Shown here: piece after piece, positions 9,791 through 22,000 of the stretch | Position numbering within the stretch: the first letter of the stretch is position 1 | How the letters are laid out: each line of letters opens with the position of its first letter | Assembly: GCA_948567375.1 (NCBI GenBank) | Contig: OX419759.1 | Coordinates: 41,827,493 to 41,891,492 of the forward strand | Direction of reading: 5' to 3' | Length of the DNA: 64,000 nt | Source of the DNA: Lunularia cruciata | Lineage: Eukaryota; Streptophyta; Marchantiopsida; Lunulariales; Lunulariaceae | The notes under the pieces: generated by a model | Told to the model about the DNA's origin: nothing | What the model saw: only the letters and a program-made list of their open reading frames with translations | Database searches by the model: none | Position numbers and translations under genes: made by a program

Positions 9791-11870
9791 TTCACCGGCA
9801 GTGCAAACCACCACCCATGCAAACCATTCAAAGGGTTTTCATTTAGAGAAGTAGTTTGCATAGTTGAGTAGGATTGCAGAACACCACCTTCAAGATTTTG
9901 ACTTTTCTAGATTTTCAATGAGCAATTGAGCATGTTGAATTCAATTTTGATTGCAAACTCACATGAGAGCATAAATACTCAATTTTAAGAGCAATTTTCA
10001 ATTCAAGAGCATCCAAATCCATCTCTGGTATTCTTTGATGGCTTCCTTGATTTGCGCTCTGTCCATCCAACACCATTTTACATAAGTTATGTAATCAATG
10101 AATGTATTGAATCTAACCAACCATGGTCCTTTTGTTATTTTTGCACCCTTTGTTGCTCTTCATCCACCACTCTCTTGTACCCTCGCATTGCCATATTTGA
10201 TTATTTTTCTTTCATTTATGATTTCATTTCTCTGTATTCTGATTTGATTTTGATCTTTGTTCATTTTCTCTTTGATGTTCTCTTGGTGATTCTCTCTTTG
10301 CGTTCTCAACTCCTTCTATGAGTTCCTATTCTTCTCTCCTCGGGACAAATTTAGCTCCTCCATTCAGTTCTTAGCAACCTACGAGTTCTTCTCTCTTCTC
10401 TCACTCTCACTGTGAGACAAATTCACTTCTTTGATTTGTTCTATCTTTTCAGAATTTCTCAGTTTTCTTCTGTTTGCTAGTTGAATCGCCTTCAACCCTC
10501 CTCTCCATGTCCCTTGGGTCATTTAACACAATTTTCCCCAGAACCTTGTCTTCTTTTAGAAATTTTGCCTAAATCCTATCTCCTATCTCCTCCTATCACT
10601 TGTCTCCAAAACCTTCTTTCATACAGAAATCTTCTTTATTTTTCTCAAGCACCTTCTCCCTTGTCTTTCTCCTCTATCTCCAAAACCTTTTCTTTGCTAA
10701 ATTCCCTTCCCTTCTCTGATTCTTTGCTCAAATATAATACAAGGATACTAATTGAATTCTCATCGATCTTCTCTTATTATAACTATTTTCTTTCCACTAA
10801 ATTTTCTCCAAAACTTGTACTTGTGCAAAGAATCAGAGTTGTTATACGGGAGGGGTATTCTCTAAAGGTAATTCTTGAGGATAAAGAGTCATCCTCAAAG
10901 TGATTCATCCCTTTCACCCCCTTATAATCGAGGACACCACCATGTTTAGGATATCCTAGAATTTGCGTGGATGTGGTACAACTGTAGTATCTACGAGTGA
11001 GGTAGAATCTACAGTTGTGCAACATTTTCCAAGAGATATAGTAGAACGAACAAGAAGTGAGACTAGATGGTTTGTAGAAAGCACGTCACTGACTATGGTA
11101 GGGGTTGTAGGATCAAGACTTTGAGAGTTGACAAAGGTGGTGCTATTAGCTTGAGGATTTGTAGCATCAGGACTTTGAGAGTCCACAAAGGTTGTGAGCT
11201 TAGCTAGAGGTGACTATGTATGACTCTTAGAAAATTCTAATGCTAAAGGGTCGAAAGATTGAGTGGCCTGTGGTAGTCTATGCTTGGATGACAAGTTTGG
11301 TAGAGGGATTGAGTAGGTTTGAGAATCAGGGCTCATAAGCAGGCCTCCCCGAGGTTGAGGCTGATGTGCTTTCCATTTTATGCATTGTTTCATATTCATA
11401 TCAAAGACACGACATGCCGGTGCCCCAAATTGCAAATAATGCACACCGTGCACAAAATTAACTTCATGTCCTCTCTACTCTTGGTGCCCAAAACTCTAAC
11501 TGATTTACAATTCTATATTTTATTTGCATCCCACCACTTTTCTCCCTCATTTTCCCTCTCGATACCCTTGCCACCTTCCCCTCTCACTCTAGATGATAAA
11601 CACCTAAACTCCTTTCTCGATGAGAATCGGGATTTTGAAAATTCACTCTCTATCTCTTAAATCTGGTTCATACTTAGTTTGATTGTCTCTTCTCAGGCTC
11701 TCCCGAATGTACCTCTTGTGATTGTGATTCCCTATGAAGTCCAGTGCAACAGAAGCATGGTCCTTCTTTACAGAATTTTGAAACATGTGATTCACACATG
11801 ACGTCCCGATGAACAGAATCGTCCACATAAGTCTTTAGATTATTTCAATTTCTGGCGAGTGACATCCTCT
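9791..11870. other. Unassigned stretch; pyrimidine-rich leader-like segment
   Basis: No recognisable gene. 10.05-10.75 kb is strongly pyrimidine-rich on the plus strand and carries an ORF (10481-10903) whose composition (Ser, Leu, Pro, Phe) is what a CT-rich sequence gives by chance. A TATA-like CATAAATACT lies near 9970. An imperfect direct repeat of about 35 bases (core GGACTTTGAGAG / AAGACTTTGAGAG) occurs at about 11109 and 11161. This may be the long leader of an old retrotransposon, but I cannot show it. Confidence 0.35.
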
Positions 11871-12119
11871 CTTAAACATTAGGGTACGTTTTGTTAAATT
11901 AGTCCCTTTGATTGTGGGCCCAATCACCCTCCGTCACTTTTCAATAATCGAGAAAAGAAACGAACCGTATGTTATGGTAACGAAAGACCCCGTAAATATA
12001 TTAACGTCCTGTTCCTTTTTTTCGATCTCTTTTCTATACGAGGACTATTTGGAAAATGTACGGGACCATTTGCACCTCCCGTGTAAATATCTCATAACTT
12101 CTATTCTTGAGACGCACTA

Positions 12120-12836
12120 ATGTATTGCAGGCCCCAGAGTCCAAAGGTTCCGTCGGTGGACATTGAAGGTCTTAAAGTTATAATAATGACTGATTTCGCA
12201 GTACCGGTGCTCCGACCACCTCAAGGTGGGTTGATCGATTTTGCATATGAACAGTTAATGACGTGGAATCCAATCTTGTTCAAGAGAGTCTCTGAACATC
12301 CTTCGAGTATCTTCATATCGAAGTTTCAAACAACAGATACGTACAGTACTGCACATAGGTCGAGATGTGCAAGGCAAAGAGTTCTGACGCAGCACGTGAT
12401 TTGCCACAAGTGGGGGGCTTCGAAATTCAGAATGCACCGTACTGTTGCGCTGCTTATTGGATTTTTTGATTACTTTATCTAATTGCAGTCATGTGGCTCA
12501 GAATTGCGCAGAATGGCCCTAACCCTAAGCACTATTCGAATGCCCCATTGTTTATTGATTGTCCCTTTGCTGGTACCTTCTCACAGATCGACTGATCACA
12601 ACTTTGTCAGCAACGAACCTTATGGTCGGATAGACTCATACGTACCCTACTATCTATTTAGAAACTCTGGTATTCCGGTCAAAGGAGAATCATTCATGAT
12701 CATGAGAAGCTCAGTTTTAGCGACAAATTCGCCTGAATTGGTTGGAGCAACTACCGCGATAAAACGTGGTATCAGACACACAGATCCATCATCAGCAACA
12801 TGTCAATTCCTGGTAAAATATTATACGAATCAGTGA
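12120..12836 (+). other. Possible degraded exons of an unknown gene
   Basis: Two adjacent open segments (12120-12482 and 12483-12836) occur in CpG-retaining sequence. Each is preceded by a plausible plant 3' splice site: a pyrimidine-rich tract then TATTGCAG at about 12124-12131, and TCTAATTGCAG at about 12478-12488. No matching family comes to mind for segments such as FRNSGIPVKGESFMIM. It could be a decayed spliced gene or chance ORFs in a GC-richer stretch. Confidence 0.2.
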
Positions 12837-14610
12837 GAGAGAATACTGGAAGTATATCCATGTAGGACAAGCGGAGAATGTCTAAACATCGTTTCTGCAA
12901 ACTTTGGTTGGAAACCCCGTTGATCGGCGGGATTTCTCAGGTCAGCTCTTCTGCCGACTTCACAGGAATCAATACGAGGACCCGAGTTGTGGTTCTAAAC
13001 ATTGTTGTTGATTGTTCCGCGGTCAATGGAGACTTAAGTGGATTGATTGCGGAAAAGCCAAATGTATGAGCCAAATTCAAGCTCTAGTCAAATCTTTTTA
13101 TACTGCAAGGATCCGAGGCTGAGAGTGGACTCCTTTCTGTGATTCCCGATCACCTTTACCATTGACTCTGGAGAGCGCTCGATCTTCCTGGCTCCTCAGT
13201 ATGGATCGGCATGCGTAGACGAGGTTCAGAAATGAACTGTTTAGAGAAAGAACTCAGAGACAATGTAAGATTACCCACGCTAAGGTTGGGTATGCCAGTT
13301 TGAATTTAACATGATAGTCGTAAGCTTCATTCCAGAGTTTACTCTGGCCGGTGTCCATCATCTCGGTATTCTGAATGTGGACTGCAGCTGGACCATCCGC
13401 AATCGTAATATCTAATGGAACTTTGACTCATTGATATCCTGAGCTGATGATTTTCCTTTTCTTGCATCATTATGGTCTGGTAATGGTTACCAGCTTGAAA
13501 TGTTTGGTGGAGATTCAGGGAAGTCTACGTTCCGTCAGTTCCTGTCACTTCCTCCAAGAGGATGGTGTTCCGTCTAAGTCTCCGAATTTTATGCGGAAAA
13601 AGGTAGCACTTGACTTCGAGGTAAAAGTGAATTGGAATTTGGAACGTAAAGTACGGCGAATAATTATGTTCCAAATTGTGGATAAGTATGAATGTCCGGA
13701 AGAGCTGGCCCCGAGTGAGATATTTAACTTCCCAACAGAAACCCATACCGAAAGTGAGTAACTTGTTCCTTGTCAATATAAGCACCTAGCTAATTTAAAA
13801 GAGCATCAGAACACAACTGCTGAGAATCATGACATATCGTGAGTTGACAACAATTCAATCTGGACTAATATTAAATGCACGAAGATGCTGCACTGTTTCG
13901 AGCTGCATGTCTCCTACATAGTTGCGGACACCCTAAGCTGAACTTGTGGCCAAAAATCGTCTGTCACCGTCAAAAGCGAGTGGACAAAGCATGTATATGG
14001 AATTCAAACGTTGAAATCATGAACGAGAAGTCACGAACTCAGGAGATGATCTCGTGGCTTCCCTTCTTAAACTTTGATGAGCTCAACTCTGTCGCAAATC
14101 TGAGCAGGGCGAGAACAGCATCAAGTCAGGAGTTCTTACCATGATTTGCAATGCGATCGTGATGTGTGATTCAGGAATACGAGCGGGGAATGTCAAGAGC
14201 ACTGGAATCTGAACAGTTGCAATGGCCCTTCCACTACGCTAATACACTTTACTATCATCGGAGTATGTGGCACTAGCATAAATTGCATCCGAGTTTGGTT
14301 GTAATTTTGTCGTACTTCTCTCTTGCCAGCCAGTACAAGATGCACTCCCCGTATATAAAATGTCCTCCCTTCTTTAAACAGCCCAAGGTCTTGGAAGTAT
14401 ATAGCACAGTAACCATCACTCCAGGATTCTCAGAGGCTGCAAACACGACTTCAGAAATCACCACAGAAATAGCTGCTTCGAACTTTCGAGCAAGCACTCA
14501 TGTACGGTTCTCAGAAAAAGGAGCTCTCTCACTGTACTTTGTTCTCGAGCTTTTAACGTTGTACCGTCCTTGACGGCGAATACATATTCATTTGCAAAGA
14601 AGGTCAGTAA

Positions 14611-15076
14611 CATCAATCTCATCCAATTTGTCGTAATGGAGTTATCGGGATGCAAAGTCGGTCCCAAAATCACATCAATGTCGAATAGTTTGTCGCAAGT
14701 TAGGAGGCCTTAGGGCACAAAAGTTCCGATGATGGTACTTTAGCAGATGACACTTCAAGTTCTCTCATCTAAATTTGAATTCAACAGTACCCGAGGTGTT
14801 CTCTCATCCGGTTTCTACACATCAGCAGTCTCCACAGGGTTGTCGTAATTGAGCAATTGGGATGCAAAGCCGGTCATAAAGCCACATCAATCTCGATTAA
14901 TTTGTCGTAATTGAGTTATCGGGATGCAAAGTCGGTCCCAAAATCACATCAATGTCGAATAGTTTGTCGCAAGTTAGGAGGCCGTAGGGCACAAAAGTTC
15001 CGATGATGGTACTTTAGCAGATGACACTTCAAGTTCTCTCATCTAAATTTGAATTCAACAGTACCCGAGGTGTTCT
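14611..15076 (+). repeat. 192-bp direct duplication plus partial third copy
   Basis: 14611-14802 and 14885-15076 are near-identical (offset 274) and share CATCAATCTC at the start and CCCGAGGTGTTCT at the end. Between them, about 14840-14884, lies a worse partial copy (TGTCGTAATTGAGCAATTGG, then GATGCAAAGC). The high identity inside a region that otherwise looks old suggests a recent local duplication. Confidence 0.9.
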
Positions 15077-16006
15077 TTCCGCGTGGGCCTATGATTCTTG
15101 TGATGATTGATGACTCGACCTATGGCTGGTTATTGAATGGTTAGACTTCCTCTCGTCGCACGGCAAGTGTTGTTGGCCAGAAAATAGTAACCAGGATAGA
15201 ATGCTTATTCCTTTCTTCCTCTCTCAGAACTCTTATACTACACTTGGAGGATGTGATGATTGTTCAAACTATTCAGACTGCATATTGCTACGACCGAGCC
15301 CATGTATACTAGACTGCAGAGGTTGCTTGCACGTAGTTTTCAGAGGTGATAAAAGTGAACTCTACAGGTCTGGAGGGAATAGTCTTCTTAATACCCTTAT
15401 GACATTGTGGAGTTCGGCTGTAAAGTTGGCTGGCCGTTGGAAGTGGGAGGATGACAAAAAGCTTATATCCTCATCAGCAAAAGCATGATGCTTTAAATAC
15501 GGCCCAGGAGATCCTCGATTACTGATAGACTACGGGATGTTCCGAGATTATGACCAGGAATTTCCCCAGTGTATTAGTTTGTCCAGGGCTCCAGACGCAC
15601 TGGCTTTTGGAGCATTGGTGATCGTGATTCAGAGTTTGGAGTTTGGATTACTAAGAAATAATCTTGTATTTGAAATTTAACCTGAGAAGTTTAGGGTTTT
15701 CCGATCCTTTTCTTGTTCCCCTTTGTACTTAAATTCACTCAAATCAGAATCAGGTCGACTGCGGCTATACATCCATACAAGGAAACGTAGCCATCAGACA
15801 TTTGGACACACAGAAGGTCTGGTTCATTACAGCTTGCCTTCAGTAGAGATTTGGTGATTCCAGCCTCATGGTCACGCAATAGTGGAGCCTACCACCTTGG
15901 CTTTGCCAAAACAGTATACTCTACGGCCTAACTGTAAGCTCAAACCTATGGTTGAACCTTGAGAGCAAAGAAAGGGCGACATTCTCAAGAGGAGTTGGCA
16001 TATGAG

Positions 16007-16255
16007 TTAGCTAGTCTTCCTACAACTCATCGGAGTGGGTATATATGGTCTGACGGTCCAGAACTGTCCTTCTATTAGTTTGGTAAGTGAAGCAGGAACC
16101 TCCTCAAGTTCATGACGGTACGAAGTACGGACAATCGTGACTGTGTCTTGTGGGTCCGGATTGTCATCATAAGGTTTGAAGGTTCGAGTTACTTCCTGGC
16201 CGGCAGACTTCGAGATTATGTACTGGAAGAAAGCACCTGCTGCTCCGCAATTCAT
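16007..16255 (-). other. Possible C-terminal exon, unknown
   Basis: An 82-residue open segment with a balanced, soluble composition (TFKPYDDNPDPQDTVTIV, then RHELEEVPASLTKLIEGQFW) lies 0.6-0.8 kb downstream, in minus-strand terms, of the leucine-rich-repeat remnant. It could be the 3' part of the same gene. I see no diagnostic motif. It is listed because it sits in CpG-retaining sequence and is less repeat-like than its surroundings. Confidence 0.2.
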
Positions 16256-16799
16256 GTGACGAATCTAACACAGGAACCATGATGTTAAATTCGAGGGCCA
16301 CATATCTTCAGAAGAGTGTAGGTTATGACACCTTCATGTGATGGCAAAGAAGCAGCTTATTCAATTATATAATAGTTTAGGGCAGAAATTTGGCCGACCA
16401 CAAAACATTCCCAGAGTGATGGGCACTACCAACTTATGCCCTCACGCTCCGGTACTGTGTTAAGTCGACTTGTAAGGCCGTGAATCACAAGAAGGTCGTG
16501 CCTGTCTGCCTCTCGCATAGATTATTCAATCCTCAGTTTCATCGCCTTCATTCAATTAGATGGCAGATTTCATCCTTTCTACTAACTTCTGGTTCCTGCT
16601 TCTCCATTCCTCCAATTGAGCCTCCCGGTATCGCAACTTCCCGTTTCCTCGGTCTCAAATGCCTCTGTGCCTTCGGCTCCGAACCAATCTGCTCTGTTAC
16701 AAGAGTTGGCCAACTCACGTAAACAGAAGCTACAAGTGTGGTGTTCCGCATGTATGCATCAATCAATCAATGCTTGAGTACTGCACAGGGGTGTACTGA

Positions 16800-17600
16800 T
16801 GCTCAGCTACATGAAGTTCTACATGAAGTTGCCATGAGACTTGGCAAATGACCATGTTCAAGTACCGAGGCCAGCTGCACCAATCCCCTGTCCCCCATCA
16901 ACACGTTATGTAAACAGCGCACCTCCAATTTGTCCATGGTGGCCCTAAAAACTGACGAGAGAAACAGAACATCAATTCCCCACCCTTGTCCGACATTGTC
17001 TGAAGGTTCAAGATCTCCAGGGAAGCAGACCTTGGAGATTGTAGAGCGCTTGCAATTGCCAGTGCTCCCTCCAGTCCAATGGCACACTCCTCCAACGATT
17101 TTTTTGAAGCTTCCTTACCGTACCTGACTCCAACCTAGTCATTAATGCAACTGCCCCTTCCACTGAGTGTATCTCATTTTAGTCGGAAGTCTTCAAGTAG
17201 AGGCAAGCTTCCCAAGAGGAACACCTCCGCACGAGACTTGGCACCATAAGTCCGAATCCCTGCTTCCTGCAGTCCCCTATTTGCAGCGATTTGAGCGACT
17301 AAGTGACCAGATCTTAGAGCCGTTGCCACCGCAATTAAACCTATTCCCCTATGGCCTATTCATACTTGTCCCGCTGGAAAGAATTGGCATAATTCAGAAC
17401 TTTCAATTGAGTAAGTTCCCTTTGAGAATTGCTGTAGCAAATTCTACCATCCCTACTACTGTCAAAGCTTTCCACTGTAACCTCAGGGTCTGCAAAAGAG
17501 GAAAAGGATGTTCTTGTAAAGCTTTGTCCAATGCCGCAAATTGATCATCTCCAGGGCCCTTGACTGTCACTGTTGAGCTGAGCTTCATACTCGGAAGCAT
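16800..17600 (-). pseudogene. Leucine-rich-repeat (ribonuclease-inhibitor type) gene remnant
   Basis: Minus-strand segments read as successive ~28-residue repeats of the ribonuclease-inhibitor/NLR type. First is FAALDKALQEHPFPLLQTLR then GMVEFATAILKGN (17403-17600). Next is EECAIGLEGALAIASALQ then SLEILNLQTMSDKGG (16898-17095). Last is LEVRCLHNVLMGDRGLVQLA then SVLEHGHLPSLM (16803-16960). Repeats lie in two or three frames, with a shift near 17413 after which LKVLNYA continues the pattern. No NB-ARC or kinase domain is seen nearby. Introns could explain some frame changes, but stops inside repeats favour a pseudogene. Confidence 0.5.
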
Positions 17601-17811
17601 TAGAGGGATAACTGCATCCCAGACGATCTGCTGCGAATTCAGCCGAAACGAAGCACTATCTCATCAATGTTTATTACAACTATCCTTATGCACGCCTGAG
17701 GAGAATTGTGTCACTTGTTCTTCGCTTGACTGTAGAGCATACTCTGAGTACAAAATTCAAGTATCGGAAACCTCTTCCATTGCCACAGGCTTCTTCCAAT
17801 GAAGAACATCT

Positions 17812-18093
17812 TCAATTCGCTCGGCCTGGATCAATTATCGTCTCGGAGTACAAAGCTAAATTCGCATCAATGCAACTGGAATAACCAAGGTCCCCGTCAC
17901 TTATCTGTGTGAACTTCCTAATCACAAGCGGGAACATTGACCATAAGTAGATGCCAACTCTCTCATATCCTCCAGAGCGATAATAACTACGAACCTTATG
18001 AGGGGTGGACATCACTCTGTGCTTCTCCTTCAGAACTGCCCTCCGTGATGAACAGGTGCCAGCGTGATCGGTAGAAATTTGATTGAGATCCAA
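17812..18093 (-). other. Open segment upstream of the LRR remnant
   Basis: This 93-residue minus-strand ORF starts with MDLNQISTDHAGTCSSRRAV and lies upstream of the leucine-rich repeats in the same orientation. It could be their N-terminal exon. It contains no motif I recognise and no signal peptide. The link rests only on position and strand. Confidence 0.15.
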
Positions 18094-18211
18094 AAAAAGG
18101 AGTTTTAAGATGAGAGTGGGGCTGGGAAACCGGATATTTCATCTTCTACTCGCTCTGTTCAGTTTATAAGGTGATTGGGTCCAATCACATTATAAACACG
18201 TCAAGTCTTGG

Positions 18212-18348
18212 ATGTCGAAGAGTGCCATGTCAAAGGGAGAGGAAAACGCGACCTCGTGTGAAAACAAGAAAGGATGGGAAGACCCATCAAGCCATACAAG
18301 GAAATGATGGGGGAAAATGGGGCGACATGTCAAAGGCACTCTTCGACA
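18212..18348. repeat. Inverted repeat around an 18.2-18.35 kb loop
   Basis: ATGTCGAAGAGTGCC near 18208-18222 is the reverse complement of GGCACTCTTCGACAT near 18335-18349. An imperfect extension (ATGTCAAAG against CTTTGACATG) lies on the inner side of each arm. The loop is about 110 bases. It may be a degenerate transposon end or a chance hairpin. Confidence 0.55.
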
Positions 18349-18680
18349 TGGGCAGAATCAACACTGTGAAACCTAGACTTGCTTCATCCTCTGAGGTAAC
18401 AAGTTGCTGTTCGTTTGAAAGCCCTGATTGGGCCGCAACATCAGTCAATGCTTTTCGTCATGACAGGAGCAGGTAGACATGTGCCACTTATGACGACTCT
18501 TTTAATCGATCCTCGTGGTCTAAATGAAAACTATGGGATCAGATCCCATAGCGACGATTCAGCACGGCTACCGCGGGTGCGACGGTGTCTTTGTAGATCC
18601 ACCGTAACGGATTCACACTCACATGTCTTGTCCCGTCTACTTCCACAATTGATAAAACGGATCTGGTCCACTCAACCAAT

Positions 18681-19006
18681 GGAGGAAATATACAGGTGGA
18701 TTTGAAAGAGATCCACTTGTGATTTCTCGGAACAGATCTTCATGTTGGATCATTTCTCATAACTAAGGATATGATGCGAGAAGTATTTCCGCTGCCTAAA
18801 AAGTCTGAAGATATTCCCTCAAACAGAGTCCGTAGTATTGGGTCCTCAATACTTGCAAGGGCTATTTTTAGGTGGAGGAAATACAAGGGGATTCTAAAGA
18901 GATACACTTGCCATGTTCAGTAGTAGATCTTCATGTTAATTTATTTCACTGAAGACTCGGTGTGCGAAGTATTTTCACTATTTAAAAAGTATGAAGGTAT
19001 TCCCCT
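18681..19006 (+). repeat. Diverged ~135-bp tandem duplication
   Basis: 18681-18820 and 18874-19006 both run from GGAGGAAATA through AGATCTTCATGTT to AAAAAGT.TGAAG.TATTCCC with many substitutions. The offset is about 193 bases. It straddles the transition from the CpG-retaining stretch into transposon-like sequence. Confidence 0.75.
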
Positions 19007-19009
19007 GGC

Positions 19010-22000
19010 TTGGAAGGAAATCCAATTCAGCCCGTGTCACTATCACTTACAAGGGCTATATTTCTTCAAAAATACAAAATTTTTATCCAAGATCATGCAC
19101 AAGAATGTGTTTCCATTGGTAGCGGTTACATATCCACCATTGTACGTTGCCATAATCTTTCCATTGGCTATTTGGAGGCCAGGAAAATGTGTCATATCTG
19201 AATGTGTCCCTTAGGGACGCTCTCATCCAAAGTGTAATTGTGGGGAAGCATCAAATCATGCTCCCCTATTGTTTACAAAGCTATGGGAATGTTGTCCGGG
19301 ATTCAAGAATGCATTTTCTACAGATAAGACTAAGGGAGAGAATCTAGTTACTAGCCCATGCTAATGGCAATCATGGAATATTTGATCCAAGGCCCCTTCC
19401 AATTGAAGGAAATCCTGTCAAGAAGGTAGCACCAACATCACAAATGCCAATTTTCAACAAGAGCTACCAGGAGATGACAAAATGGATAGGCCTCCCACTT
19501 GATTGGCCTCCCACTTGACCAAATGGACTAACATAGAACTGGAGAATCTCTTGAAGTTGCAAATGATTGCAACTCCAGTAGCACAAGAAGTATAGCTATG
19601 GGACCCCTCCATCATGTAGAGGTAGAGGTTGTGGGCAATAAAAAGAAGAAGATGACTAGCCCAAAGAAGGATGTAACAGTATCACCAACCTACCCCAACA
19701 AAGGAGAAGAGGAAGCCGAGGGTGATGATGAAGAAGCCTACCCGTGATAGCAAGCAAGTAAAACCAACTCCATTACCAAAGGAAAGAAAGTAATAATGGA
19801 GGCTCCGAGAATCCCTACCAAGCACAAGCAATAAGAGAAGATGAACATCATCAACTTGGAGGATGATTCACCAAAAATGAAACATGCACACCCTAGCAGA
19901 GCAGAGGAAGGAAGTTGAAGGGTCTCTCAAAAGGAGGGAGCAGCATCTCTGACCTGGTTCTATTGTTGAACGATGACATGGATTTCTTAGCCTAGGGACT
20001 ACCTTACCACCAATATCCTCAAGGCAAAGGTTGTTCCTTATCTTGGAGGCCGCTCCTATTTTTCATTGAATGTCCAAGGAGGGTGCAAGCAAGTCTCAAG
20101 ACACAAATGTAGTGATCAAGAGGCTACATGTAGTTGATCCCGCAAAACAGAATAGCTTGGAGTCGTCTATCCAAAGGATAGACACCCTTGTTGATAACCG
20201 GTAAGTAGCAAATATTGCACCCGATGGCTAGACAATCCTAACCAATCATGGAGGCTTGGTTTTGTCTTTGTATTGATGGAGCTAAGATGTGGCAATATTT
20301 CCCATAGTGAAGTAAAGTCACTATGGGAGGAACATGAATAGGTCTTATAGAAGAACTCCCATAAATCACAAGAGGCAAAGCTTGCCTAGGCAGAGAAGAA
20401 GGATGCATAGTAGAAGTAGTCTGCCACTACTATGAAAGAGTTAGAAGAGACACTAACTCAACTTCAGGCTCTTTGGATAAACAAAGTAATTGTTGATCAA
20501 TAATTGGAATTTGAGAACTTGAAGATCCAACTGCTAGAGGGATATCTTTGGAAAATATGGGACTAAGTGTCCCATGCAAAAGAGTACTCCAAGGTAGTTT
20601 TAAAGATGATACAAGACTTGTCCATAACCATTGACACTGCTTGTAAAAAAGCAAAGAACTTGAAGTTGTCACAATCTATGCTAGAAGCAAAGGTCACACT
20701 TTAGAAAAAGAGAAAAGAAATTATGAAATGCTTAGAGAAGCTCTGGAGGAGAGGTAGTGTCTCACTAGTTGACAATAAATGAGCTCACTTTCAAGAAGGT
20801 GCAATACTAAAAGGACCTTCTTTATTACAAGTATAAAAGGAGGGAGGAGCAAGTAGGGGTTAAGGGATAGAAGTCCAAAAACAATCTTGTGCTATAAAGT
20901 TAGAAGTTGGAGTAGATAGTAGGCCAACTACTTTGGTTTATCAACCATAACAAGTTAACAACTTACTCAAAGGAAGAAGACTCCAAAGCAAAAGATGAGC
21001 TAGAGGGATCTGTAGGAGGTGGATCAGCAAGAGGAGTACCAAGAACAATAAGGTAGTGTAATGTTCCGATGATAGTAGAGAAACACAGAAGAGAAAACAC
21101 AAGTTTCACACTCAAACTCTGGTGCCCCAAAGGAGCAAGTTGGCTTTATTAAATAGCAAAGCAGAGACACTCAATGGAAGCATAACCCTTGGATAAGATA
21201 GATTTGTGACATGTCATTGAACTCCACCCTCAGATTAGATGCATGCATGGGTTGGAACTGGTCCTATCTGGTTGGTCAAACCAATGTTGACTAGAGGGAA
21301 TCTTTAGAGAATCTTCTTGTAGGAATATTTGAATTGTACGGGTGAGGTACCATTCGAAAGCTCTTGATGAGAAAAAAAAGGGGAGGGAAGGCCAATCTAT
21401 TTTCCATTAGGAGAGGGGAAATTTGCACATTTTTGAAGCCTAATTCATCCGTTTAGGCCCTCAAAAGATTTCAAGCATATTTTGGTCTTTGCTGTATTAG
21501 TAGAAGTACATATTTTGTGATACCTCTTTCTGATCTATTTAGGCCATCATGTATAAAATCCTTCCAGATGTTACTTAACCAAATTTTACCTCTAGAACAT
21601 ATGTCTAGCTATTGGTTCTAAGGTTTTCAAGTTTATTTTGGTTTTTGCCCTATTAGTAGAAGTGCTCTTTTGGTGATACCTCTATCTGATCCATTTAGTC
21701 CAATTTATATAATATCCTTCTAGATGTGATCAAACCAAATTTCACCTCTAGATCATATATCTAACCATTGGTATTACAAATAGGTTCATCTGAGACAAAG
21801 TCTAAAGGTAGTCCTATAGGTAGGAGTTCACCTGCATCCAACTCTTGGCAATACAAATGGTGGTAAGAAGAGGTCAAATCCCAACTCACCTAACAAAGGG
21901 AGTTTCAATCATTTAATAGCCTGAGAAGGAAAGATGAGAGTGGTCCCATAGGGACAAAAACTAAAAGAGAAAGGAGAAAGGAGAAAGGAGGAGATTGTTG

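Larger units (their letters stand above)
11870..18930. other. CpG-retaining, non-transposon-like stretch
   Basis: From about 11.87 kb the sequence changes. CG dinucleotides become frequent, AT content falls, and the long transposon coding traces seen elsewhere are absent. Short ORFs occur on both strands, none long. The best-supported content is the leucine-rich-repeat remnant at 16.8-17.6 kb, the duplication at 14.6-15.1 kb and an inverted repeat at 18.2-18.35 kb. Plant transposons lose CpG through methylation and deamination, so retained CpG suggests low-copy or formerly genic DNA. Sub-regions 13.1-14.6 and 15.1-16.0 kb hold nothing I can name. Confidence 0.5.

Noticed and set aside
10481-10903. 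140-residue plus-strand ORF as a protein-coding gene
   Set aside because: It lies in a CT-rich tract, its composition is what such DNA yields in any frame, and it has no motif or homologous counterpart in the window.
12510-12525. CCCTAACCCTAA, two units of the plant telomere repeat (as its complement)
   Set aside because: Only about two units in unrelated sequence; expected by chance in 64 kb and not an interstitial telomere array.
18212-18348. MITE or terminal-inverted-repeat transposon
   Set aside because: A single 15-bp inverted repeat without flanking target duplication or a second copy in the window.
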